This document shows, piece after piece, positions 57,201 to 64,000 of a DNA stretch of 64,000 nt. Below the pieces are notes generated by a model that was given only the letters and a program-made list of their open reading frames with translations, searched no databases and had not been told where the DNA came from. Where the stretch lies: NCBI RefSeq assembly GCF_003050905.1, contig NZ_QAOT01000006.1. One strand, given 5' to 3'. The stretch comes from Cereibacter_A azotoformans. Its GTDB lineage: Bacteria > Pseudomonadota > Alphaproteobacteria > Rhodobacterales > Rhodobacteraceae. Positions within the stretch are counted from its first letter, which is position 1. Every line of letters starts with the position of its first letter. The translations under genes were made by a program, and so were the position numbers.

Positions 57201-58319
57201 TCAGACCGCCTCGGGCGCCGGAAGGATCTCGTGGCCGCGGTAGAGAAGCGACTGCCCCTCGTGGAAGAGATGCAGCCTCGCCGGATCGGCCCCGAGCCGC
57301 ACCGTGCGGTGGCGCAGCTCGCTGCGGATGCCGGGCAGCTTGGCCACCACCTGCCCCTCGCCGTCGCGGGGCACGAAATAGAGCAGCGTCACCTCGCCCA
57401 GCGCCTCGGTGATCTCGACCTCGCCCTCGTAAAGCGCCGGGCCCTCGGTCTCGACAAGATCCTCGGGGCGCACGCCCAGACTGACCAGAAGGCCGCGGTC
57501 TTCGGGTCCCGTCGGCATGGCCACCCGCGCCGTGCCGCCGGAGTCGAGATGCACCAGCGTCTCGGCCCCCGTCTCGACGATCTCGCCCGGCAGGAGGTTC
57601 ATCGAGGGCGAGCCGATGAACTGGGCCACGAAGGCGTTCCGCGGCCGGGTGTAAAGCTCGAGCGGCGTTCCGACCTGGCTGATCCCGCCCCCCTCGAGCA
57701 CGACGATCCGCGAGGCGAGCGTCATGGCCTCGACCTGATCGTGGGTGACATAGATCATCGTCCGGTCGGGCATCTTCTCCTTGAGCTGGGCGATCTCGAT
57801 CCGCGTGGCCACCCGGAGGGCCGCGTCGAGGTTCGAGAGCGGCTCGTCGAAGAGATAGACCTGCGGATCGCGCACGATGGCCCGCCCGATGGCGACCCGC
57901 TGGCGCTGCCCGCCCGACAGCGCCCGCGGCAGCCGGTCGAGATAGGGCGTGAGCTGCAGGATGCGCGCCGCATTCTCGACCGCCTTCGCGATCTCGCCCC
58001 GCGACTGGCCCGCGATCTTCAGCGCGAACTCCATGTTCTGCCGGACCGTCATGTGGGGATAGAGCGCATAGCTCTGGAACACCATGGCGATGCCGCGCTG
58101 CGCGGGGGGGACGTCATTCACCACCCGCCCGTCGATCTCGAGCGTGCCGCCGGTGATCCGCTCGAGCCCTGCGATCATGCGCAGCAGGGTGGACTTTCCG
58201 CACCCCGAGGGGCCCACGAAGACGATCAGCTCGCCCTTCTCGATGGTGAGGTCGATGTCGCGCAGCACGCGGACGTCGCCATAGGCCTTCTCGACCTTGG
58301 TCAGCTTCAGATCGGCCAT
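57201..58319 (-). CDS. aglK: Glucoside ABC transporter ATP-binding protein (AglK/MsmK type)
   Basis: A 372-residue sugar-ABC ATPase. Walker A GPSGCGKST (36-44), signature LSGGQRQRVAIGRA, Walker B YLFDEPLSNLD, and a C-terminal OB-fold (MOI/TOBE) regulatory region. It energises the import of sugars by AglE-AglF-AglG. The start at 58319 (MADLKLTKVEKAYG) is typical. Last gene of the agl operon. Confidence 0.94.
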   Translation of the reverse strand: MADLKLTKVEKAYGDVRVLRDIDLTIEKGELIVFVGPSGCGKSTLLRMIAGLERITGGTLEIDGRVVNDVPPAQRGIAMVFQSYALYPHMTVRQNMEFALKIAGQSRGEIAKAVENAARILQLTPYLDRLPRALSGGQRQRVAIGRAIVRDPQVYLFDEPLSNLDAALRVATRIEIAQLKEKMPDRTMIYVTHDQVEAMTLASRIVVLEGGGISQVGTPLELYTRPRNAFVAQFIGSPSMNLLPGEIVETGAETLVHLDSGGTARVAMPTGPEDRGLLVSLGVRPEDLVETEGPALYEGEVEITEALGEVTLLYFVPRDGEGQVVAKLPGIRSELRHRTVRLGADPARLHLFHEGQSLLYRGHEILPAPEAV

Positions 58320-58349
58320 GGTCCCTCTCCCCTTCCTACCGCTGCACAC

Positions 58350-59471
58350 TCATTTCACCGACCCCGCCAGCAGCCCGCGCACGAGGTAACGCTGCATCGC
58401 GAAGAACACGACGATCGGCACCGCGATCGAGACGAAGGCCGAGGCCGCGAGGATCTCCCAGTCGCCGCCGCGCGAGCCCAGAAGCTCGCGCAGCACGCCG
58501 GTCATCACCAGTTGCTCGGGCGTGTTGGACAGGAAGACCGTCGCCACAAGGAGGTCATTCCACGTCCAGAGGAACTGGAAGATCGCAAAGCTCGCCAGCG
58601 CGGGAAACGACAGCGGCAGGATGATGCGGACGAAGATCTGGAAGTCGGTCGCCCCGTCGACGCGCGCGCTCTCGATGATCTCGCGCGGCAGGCCCACCAT
58701 GTAGTTGCGCAGGAGATAGATCGCGAGCGGCAGGCCGAAGGCCGAATGGGCGAGCCAGATGCCGAGGTAATCCTTGCCGATCCCCACCGCATTGTGAAGT
58801 TGCAGAAGCGGGATCAGCGCCAGTTGCAGCGGCACCACCAGAAGCCCCACCACCGCCGCGATCAGCAGCGCCCGCCCCGGAAATTCCATCCAGGCCAGCG
58901 CATAGGCCGCGAAGGCCGCCACGAGGATCGGGATGACCGTGGCGGGGATCGTGACCGTCATCGTGTTCAGGAAGGCCCGGCCGATCCCCTCGGCAAAGAG
59001 CACGCGGTCGTAATTGTCCGTCGTGAAGCGCGGCGGCGTCTCGACCGCCACGAAGAGGCGCGGCCCGCGCTCGGCAAAGGGCTCGGGCGCCTCGGCCCGG
59101 TAGCGTCCGTCCGCCTCGACCGTGACGCGGCCGCCGTTGGCGAGCGTGCCCGTCTCGCCCGCGGCGTGGGCGAAGGGCTCGCGCGCCGAGGTGCCGAAGC
59201 GGTTCAGCGTGCCCTCGTCGATCAGCGTGCCCTCGATCACCCAGAGATCCCCCTCCTGCCGCTGGTCGCCCGCGCCCGCAAGGCGGACGACCTGCCGCTC
59301 CTCGGCCGGAAAGAGCGCGGCCCACCAGCCCGAGGTCGCGATCTGGTCGCGGTCGCGAAAGGACGAGACGAGCAGGCCCACCGTCGGAACGGTCCAGAGC
59401 AGCACCAGCGCCACGACCGCGAGATGCACCGCCCAGACGAGGCTCGACCGGGTGCCGGCGATGTTGTCCAT
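58350..59471 (-). CDS. aglG: Glucoside ABC transporter permease AglG
   Basis: A 373-residue inner-membrane permease. TM1 (about 14-36) is followed by a long periplasmic stretch (about 40-140, rich in charged and Gly residues) before TM2-6; this enlarged loop is characteristic of AglG. The EAA-like loop GLPREIIESARVDGATDFQI lies near the C-terminal end. The ATG shares one base with the aglF stop (TGATG), so the permeases are translated together. Confidence 0.93.
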   Translation of the reverse strand: MDNIAGTRSSLVWAVHLAVVALVLLWTVPTVGLLVSSFRDRDQIATSGWWAALFPAEERQVVRLAGAGDQRQEGDLWVIEGTLIDEGTLNRFGTSAREPFAHAAGETGTLANGGRVTVEADGRYRAEAPEPFAERGPRLFVAVETPPRFTTDNYDRVLFAEGIGRAFLNTMTVTIPATVIPILVAAFAAYALAWMEFPGRALLIAAVVGLLVVPLQLALIPLLQLHNAVGIGKDYLGIWLAHSAFGLPLAIYLLRNYMVGLPREIIESARVDGATDFQIFVRIILPLSFPALASFAIFQFLWTWNDLLVATVFLSNTPEQLVMTGVLRELLGSRGGDWEILAASAFVSIAVPIVVFFAMQRYLVRGLLAGSVK

Positions 59472-60466
59472 CAGCGGGTCTCCTTTCGCGCGTTCACGAT
59501 GTTCCAGATCATGATGGGCGTCACCAGAATCATGATGACGAGCGCCACGGCCGAGGCGCGGCCCGCATCGTTGCCGCGGAACATCCAGTCGAACATCAGG
59601 TTCGCCAGCACCTGCGTGCCCCATTGCCCGTTGGTCATCGCCAGCACGATGTCGAAGACCTTGAGGACGAGGATGGTGATCGTGGTCCAGACCACCGCGA
59701 TCGTGCCCCAGATCTGCGGCACCTTGATCTTGAGGAAGATCTGCAGCGGCGAGGCGCCATCCAGGATCGCGGCCTCGACCGTCTCCTCGGGGATGCCGCG
59801 CAGCGCGGCCGACAGGATCACCATGGCAAAGCCGGTCTGGATCCAGATCAGCACCGCCATCAGGAAGAAGTTGTTCCAGAAGGGTATGGCAAGCCAGGTC
59901 TGCTCGGTCCCGCCCAGCGCCTCGATCACCGCGTTCAAGAGGCCGATCTCCTCGCGCCCCTCGCCGCGGTAGTCGTAGATGAACTTCCAGATCACCGAGG
60001 CGCCGACGAACGAGATCGCCATCGGCATGAAGATCAGCGCCTTGGCGAAGTTGCCCCAGGCGATGCGGTCGGTCAGCGCCGCCGCGATCAGCCCGACGAA
60101 GGTCGAGGCCGCGGGCACTACCAGAAGCCACAGGAAGTTGTTGCGGATCGACTCGCGGAACTTGCCGTCGTTCATCAGCCATTCGTAGTTCGCAAGGCCC
60201 ACGAAGCTCTCGCCGCTCGCGTCCCGCAGCGAGAGCCAGATCGAGACGAAGACCGGATAGACGAGATAGATCCCCAGCAGCAGGATCGCCGGCAGCAGGA
60301 AGAGCCAGGGCCGGATCGCGCTCGCCCGCGCGATGTTGGGCCCGGCGCGGGGACCGCGCGGCGGATAGATCCGGTCGAGGATGAGGTTCGCCGCGAAGAA
60401 GTAGGCCACGCAGCCGAACACCCCCACGACGATGGTGCCGCCCGCCATGATCAGCTGTTGCATCAT
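59471..60466 (-). CDS. aglF: Glucoside ABC transporter permease AglF
   Basis: A 331-residue permease of six helices plus an N-terminal hydrophobic region. The EAA loop reads GIPEETVEAAILDGASPLQI. It pairs with AglG to form the membrane channel. Two adjacent Met codons start the gene. A tandem 15-nt repeat array lies between it and aglE, about 70 nt upstream. Confidence 0.93.
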   Translation of the reverse strand: MMQQLIMAGGTIVVGVFGCVAYFFAANLILDRIYPPRGPRAGPNIARASAIRPWLFLLPAILLLGIYLVYPVFVSIWLSLRDASGESFVGLANYEWLMNDGKFRESIRNNFLWLLVVPAASTFVGLIAAALTDRIAWGNFAKALIFMPMAISFVGASVIWKFIYDYRGEGREEIGLLNAVIEALGGTEQTWLAIPFWNNFFLMAVLIWIQTGFAMVILSAALRGIPEETVEAAILDGASPLQIFLKIKVPQIWGTIAVVWTTITILVLKVFDIVLAMTNGQWGTQVLANLMFDWMFRGNDAGRASAVALVIMILVTPIMIWNIVNARKETR

Positions 60467-60536
60467 CCGCCTTCCCTCCTCGCCGCCCGCCCGCGGCCGC
60501 CGGTGTCCGTGCCCCTCCGTTCCGCCGCCTGCCCGC

Positions 60537-60636
60537 CCGTCACTTGACCCTCCGTCACTTGCCGGGCCGTCACTTGCCCACCCGTCACTTGCCCCCTCGT
60601 CACTTGCCCCCTCGTCACTTGCCCCCTCGTCACTTG
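60537..60636 (-). repeat. Seven 15-nt tandem units carrying the aglE stop codon
   Basis: Read on the - strand, the unit AAGTGACGAGGGGGC recurs at an exact 15-base period: the TCA (TGA on - strand) begins at 60630, 60615, 60600, 60585, 60570, 60555 and 60540. Fifteen is a multiple of three, so all seven stops are in the aglE frame; the first (60630-60632) is the true stop. The units nearest aglE are identical and those nearer aglF have drifted. Confidence 0.92.
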
Positions 60637-61982
60637 AACGTGTCCCAGGTGCGCTGGATGCCGGCCGCCACGGTCTCGGCCGCCTGTCCGCCCATGTAGT
60701 CGATCATTCCGGTCCAGAAGGCGCCCGCGCCCACCGCACCCGGCATCAGGTCGGATCCGTCGAACCGGAAGGTCGTGGCCTCGAGCAGGATGTCGCCCAT
60801 CTTGCGCAGCGTGGGATCGCCATAGACATCGGTGTTCACGCCCGTGTGCGGCGTGAGAAAGCCCGTCTGGGCCATCCAGACCTCGTGCGCGATCGGCGTC
60901 TTGAGAAAGTCGATGAAGGCGCGCGCCACCGGCGTGTCGCGGGTGATGCCGAAGACCGTTCCCGCACCCAGCACCGGCTGGCCCAGGTCGCGGCTTTCAT
61001 AGGCCGGAAGGTAGAAGAAGTCGGCATCCTCGCCGATCACCGTCCCCTCGGGAAAGAAGGAGGGGATGAAGCTTGCCTGCTTGTGCATGAAGCACTGCGG
61101 CGGGGCGGCGAAGAGACCCTTGGGGCTGTCACGGAAATCGGTCGCGGCCACCGCATTGGGCCCACCGGCCACGAAGCGTCCGTCGCGCGCGAACCGGCCG
61201 AACTCCTCGATCGCCGCCACCACCTGCGGATCGTCGAACGGGATCTCGTTCAGGATCCACTGGTCATAGACCTCGGGCGGGTTGATGCGCAGCATCATGT
61301 CCTCGACCCAGTCGGTCGCGGGCCAGCCGGTGGCCCCGCCCGAGGCGAGGCCGATGCACCAGGGCGTCACCCCGTCGTCCACCATCCGCTCGGACAGCGC
61401 CAGAAGCTCCTCCATCGTGCCCGGAACCTCATAGCCGAAGTCGGCAAAATTCTCGGGCACATACCAGACGAGCGACTTCACATCGATCTTGTAGAAGAAC
61501 CCGTAGAGAGCCTCCTGCCCGTCCGGACCGGGAAATGTGCCAAGATTCACCCAGCTGTCGCCGGCCGCGTAATTCTCGCGCAGCCACTCGCCGAGCGACG
61601 GATCGAGGGGCGCCAGCTGCCCCTTCGAGGCCAGGTCCCGTGCAAGGCCGGGCTGGGGAAAGATCGCGATGTCCGGCGGCGAGCCCGCGCTCGCGTCGAT
61701 CACGATCTGCTGCTCGAAATTGTCCGAGCCGTTGTAGGTGACGGCCGCTCCGGTCGCGGCCTCGAAATAGGCGATGACGGAATTGAACAGCGTCCGGTCC
61801 GGGCCGAGCCACGGCCCGAGGATCGTGAGCCGCTGCCCCGAGAAATCCTGCTCCCTGAGGGTCTCGAAACTGTCCCAGTGAAAGCGGGCGTCCTCGCCGG
61901 GAGGAAACGTCAGCTCCTGTCCCGCGAGCGGGCCGGATGCCAGCGCGAGCGTGGCCGCCATCGCGGGAACCATCGCCTTCAT
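60630..61982 (-). CDS. aglE: Alpha-glucoside-type ABC transporter substrate-binding protein
   Basis: A 450-residue periplasmic sugar-binding protein of the large ABC-SBP class. Signal peptide: MKAMVPAMAATLALASGPLA then GQELTFPPG, with cleavage near residue 21. The mature part contains GPDGQEALYGFFYKIDVKSL and GGATGWPATDWVEDMML; this matches AglE as I know it from rhizobia. The start at 61982 has GGAGG six bases upstream. First gene of the operon aglE-aglF-aglG-aglK. Probable substrates: maltose, sucrose, trehalose or other glucosides; the beta-glucosidase next door may widen this. Confidence 0.93.
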   Translation of the reverse strand: MKAMVPAMAATLALASGPLAGQELTFPPGEDARFHWDSFETLREQDFSGQRLTILGPWLGPDRTLFNSVIAYFEAATGAAVTYNGSDNFEQQIVIDASAGSPPDIAIFPQPGLARDLASKGQLAPLDPSLGEWLRENYAAGDSWVNLGTFPGPDGQEALYGFFYKIDVKSLVWYVPENFADFGYEVPGTMEELLALSERMVDDGVTPWCIGLASGGATGWPATDWVEDMMLRINPPEVYDQWILNEIPFDDPQVVAAIEEFGRFARDGRFVAGGPNAVAATDFRDSPKGLFAAPPQCFMHKQASFIPSFFPEGTVIGEDADFFYLPAYESRDLGQPVLGAGTVFGITRDTPVARAFIDFLKTPIAHEVWMAQTGFLTPHTGVNTDVYGDPTLRKMGDILLEATTFRFDGSDLMPGAVGAGAFWTGMIDYMGGQAAETVAAGIQRTWDTFK

Positions 61983-62281
61983 TGCGTCCTCCCCCCACCG
62001 AAACGAACCCGGATGCGGCGCTCCTCCGGCCCTCCCACCCCTCCCGTGGCTGGAAAGCACAAGCGCATGCGGCAGATGCCCGCTTCCTGACCCGCAACGC
62101 CGCCTCGCGCCCGATGGTTCCCGGCCCGCCGGGGAACTGGCGACCGTCTCTTCCGTTCCGTCAGGCGAGGGAGGCGGCCGGGGCGACGCGCCGGCTCCTT
62201 CCCATGGGCGGCCGGGATCCGGCGCCCGCTGCAATCGCGGACCCGCAGCGGCGGGCCCTTCCATCCCGACGGAGCTTTCCC

Positions 62282-63604
62282 ATGACCTTCTCCCGCGCCG
62301 ACTTTCCCAAGGACTTCCTGTTCGGGGTGGCCACCTCGGCCTATCAGATCGAGGGCCACGCCGCCGGGGGCGCAGGCCGGACCCACTGGGACGATTTCGC
62401 CGCCGTGCCCGGCAATGTCGCCCATGCCGAGCACGGGGGCCGCGCCTGCGACCACTACCACCGCTGGGAAGAGGATCTCGATCTTGTCCGCGATGCGGGC
62501 TTCGACTGCTACCGCTTTTCGGCCTCCTGGGCGCGGGTGATGCCCGAGGGACGCGGGCGGGTGAACGCCGAGGGCCTCGCCTTCTACGACCGGCTGGTGG
62601 ACGGGATGCTCGAACGCGGGCTCAAGCCCTCGCTGACCCTCTATCACTGGGAGATGCCCTCGGCGCTGCTGGATCTGGGCGGCTGGCGCAACCGCGACGT
62701 CGCCGGCTGGTTCGCGGACTATACAGAGGCGTTGATGCGGCGCATCGGGGATCGCATCTGGGCCACCGCGCCGGTGAACGAGCCCTGGTGCGTGGCGTGG
62801 CTGTCGCATTTTCTCGGCCATCATGCGCCGGGGGTGCGCGACATCCGGGCGGCGGCGCGGGCCATGCACCACGTCCTCCTCGCGCACGGATCGGCGATCG
62901 AGGCGCTGCGCGGGCTCGGCCTGGGCAATCTCGGCGCCGTCTGCAACTTCGAGCATGTGATCCCGGCGGACGGAAGCGAGGCCTCGGCCGCGGCGGCCCG
63001 GCGGCACGATGCGATCCTCAACCGCTGGTTCGTCTCGGCGCTCTTCAACCGCCAGTATCCCGCCGAGGCGCTCGAGGGGCTCGCGCCCCACCTGCCCGAG
63101 GGCTGGGAGAAGGACTTCGACCATATCGCCCGCCCGCTCGACTGGTTCGGTCTGAACTACTACACCCGCAAGCTCGTCTGCGCCGAGCCGGGGCCGTGGC
63201 CCGGCCTGCGCGAGGTCGAGGGGCCCCTCGCCCGGACGCAGATGGGCTGGGAGATCTATCCCGACGGGCTGGCCGAAATCCTGCGCCGCATCCACGAGGG
63301 CTACACCCGCGGCCTTCCCCTGATGGTGACCGAGAACGGCATGGCTTCGGCCGACCGGATCGGAGCGGGCGGGGTCCAGGACAGCGCCCGGATCGCCTTC
63401 ATCGAGGAGCATCTGGCCGCCGTCCGGCGCGCGCAGGCCGAGGGGGTGCCGGTGCAGGCCTATCACGTCTGGTCGCTTCTGGACAATTTCGAATGGTCGT
63501 TCGGCTATGAGAAGCGGTTCGGCCTCGTGCATGTGGACTTCCAGAACTTGCAGCGCACCCCGAAAGCGTCCTATCACGCCCTGGCCCGCGCGCTGGCGCG
63601 ATAG
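62282..63604 (+). CDS. GH1 family beta-glucosidase
   Basis: A 440-residue glycoside hydrolase family 1 enzyme. Acid/base Glu167 is in TAPVNEPWC (NEP motif) and nucleophile Glu351 in MVTENGM (ENG motif); the N-terminal FLFGVATSAYQIEG is the GH1 signature. No signal peptide, so it acts in the cytoplasm on imported beta-glucosides. It is divergent from aglE with a 299-bp gap in which I see no clear operator or promoter, and is followed 18 nt later by glucokinase. Confidence 0.95.
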   Translation: MTFSRADFPKDFLFGVATSAYQIEGHAAGGAGRTHWDDFAAVPGNVAHAEHGGRACDHYHRWEEDLDLVRDAGFDCYRFSASWARVMPEGRGRVNAEGLAFYDRLVDGMLERGLKPSLTLYHWEMPSALLDLGGWRNRDVAGWFADYTEALMRRIGDRIWATAPVNEPWCVAWLSHFLGHHAPGVRDIRAAARAMHHVLLAHGSAIEALRGLGLGNLGAVCNFEHVIPADGSEASAAAARRHDAILNRWFVSALFNRQYPAEALEGLAPHLPEGWEKDFDHIARPLDWFGLNYYTRKLVCAEPGPWPGLREVEGPLARTQMGWEIYPDGLAEILRRIHEGYTRGLPLMVTENGMASADRIGAGGVQDSARIAFIEEHLAAVRRAQAEGVPVQAYHVWSLLDNFEWSFGYEKRFGLVHVDFQNLQRTPKASYHALARALAR

Positions 63605-63622
63605 CGAGCCCCGGAGACGCCC

Positions 63623-64000
63623 ATGGACGACGCCCCCCTCTGTCTCGTCGCCGACATCGGCGGCACGAACACGCGCGTGGCGCTTGCGCAGGGTCCGCGG
63701 CTGATGGCCGAGACGACGCGGCGCTTCCGCAACCGTGACTATCCGGCGCTCGCCCCGGTGCTGCGCGATTTCCTGGCCGCCGCCGGCAGCCCCGAGATCG
63801 ACGGCGCCTGCGTGGCGGCGGCGGGCCCGGTGCGCGACGGTGTGGCCACGCTCACCAACCTCGACTGGACGGTGGACGGGGCCGAGCTTCTGCGCGCGAC
63901 GGGGGCGCCCCGGGTGGCGGTGCTGAACGATCTTCAGGCGCAGGGCCACGCCCTTGGCCATGTCGATCAGGCGAACCTGCGGATGCTGATCCCCGGCCCC
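63623..64000 (+). CDS. glk: Glucokinase, N-terminal part (runs off the window)
   Basis: The first 126 codons of a glucokinase of the bacterial ROK-distant (Glk) type: the phosphate loop LVADIGGTNTRVALAQG (about 8-24), and NLDWTVDGAEL and VAVLNDLQAQGHAL carrying the glucose-binding Asn-Asp. Together with the GH1 enzyme it would phosphorylate glucose released from glucosides, feeding Zwf and the Entner-Doudoroff genes. GGAGACG lies seven bases before the ATG. The end is outside the window. Confidence 0.93.
   Translation, partial: MDDAPLCLVADIGGTNTRVALAQGPRLMAETTRRFRNRDYPALAPVLRDFLAAAGSPEIDGACVAAAGPVRDGVATLTNLDWTVDGAELLRATGAPRVAVLNDLQAQGHALGHVDQANLRMLIPGP

Noticed and set aside
60537..60636. 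CRISPR array
   Set aside because: Units are 15 nt with no spacers, contiguous and partly coding; no cas genes are present.
61983..62281. Operator for an AglR-type regulator between aglE and the GH1 gene
   Set aside because: No clear palindrome like the one before edd was found; only GC-rich chance matches such as GCATGC.

Overview
The window is high-GC alphaproteobacterial chromosome. Gene content, codon use and order match the large chromosome of Cereibacter (Rhodobacter) sphaeroides or a very close relative. From memory, the run dksA - moxR - PIN - RNA methyltransferase - edd - eda corresponds to the RSP_2654 to RSP_2645 neighbourhood of strain 2.4.1. It reads as core chromosome: no integrase, transposase, prophage gene, CRISPR array, rRNA or tRNA was seen, and base composition looks even throughout.

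Layout. 1-3.1 kb: end of a glycerol-type ABC binding protein, glycerol kinase and an iron-family alcohol dehydrogenase. 3-8.3 kb: YihY membrane protein, dGTPase, A-type Fe-S carrier, exonuclease III, hotdog thioesterase, FAD monooxygenase. 8.3-16.5 kb: a DksA-like regulator with a degenerate zinc site; a MoxR ATPase and VWA protein separated by an acetyltransferase, a DUF2927 lipoprotein and a small membrane protein; a cytochrome c; an M48 protease; an overlapping PIN / RNA methyltransferase pair; and a 57-residue basic protein with its own terminator. 16.7-19.5 kb: Entner-Doudoroff genes edd and eda behind a LacI-type palindrome. 19.5-25.9 kb: glnE and an overlapping small gene, DUF2852 and RDD membrane proteins, leucyl transferase bpt, Ca/Na antiporter. 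26-28.6 kb: ilvB-ilvN behind a leader-peptide attenuator. 28.6-33.3 kb: PaaG-like isomerase, ccmH-ccmF cytochrome c maturation genes, arginase, usg. 33.4-39.5 kb: gyrA-trmFO-gluQ, hisI, an IscU-like scaffold, a 40-residue membrane protein. 39.7-49.2 kb: recG-ligA, lon, an Old Yellow Enzyme, tgt. 49.3-54.3 kb: an RND efflux pair with a divergent TetR regulator and a nested operator. 54.3-57.1 kb: guaB, a SLAC1/TehA channel and a 32-residue membrane peptide. 57.2-64 kb: a glucoside ABC transporter (aglEFGK) divergent from a GH1 beta-glucosidase and glucokinase, the latter running off the end.

Several parts form one carbon route: glucoside uptake by AglEFGK, hydrolysis by GH1, phosphorylation by Glk and breakdown by Edd/Eda. 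Glycerol enters through the first operon. Other loci serve tRNA modification (trmFO, gluQ, tgt), DNA maintenance (gyrA, recG, ligA, xth), branched-chain amino acid synthesis, Fe-S cluster assembly and cytochrome c maturation.

The least ordinary structures are non-coding. They are a five-copy intergenic repeat family (two copies inverted between edd and eda), a seven-fold 15-nt tandem repeat that re-duplicates the aglE stop codon in frame, the ilvB attenuator, and the nested palindrome in the tetR/RND promoter. I found no convincing new defence or biosynthetic system. All reading was by eye; nothing was searched against a database.
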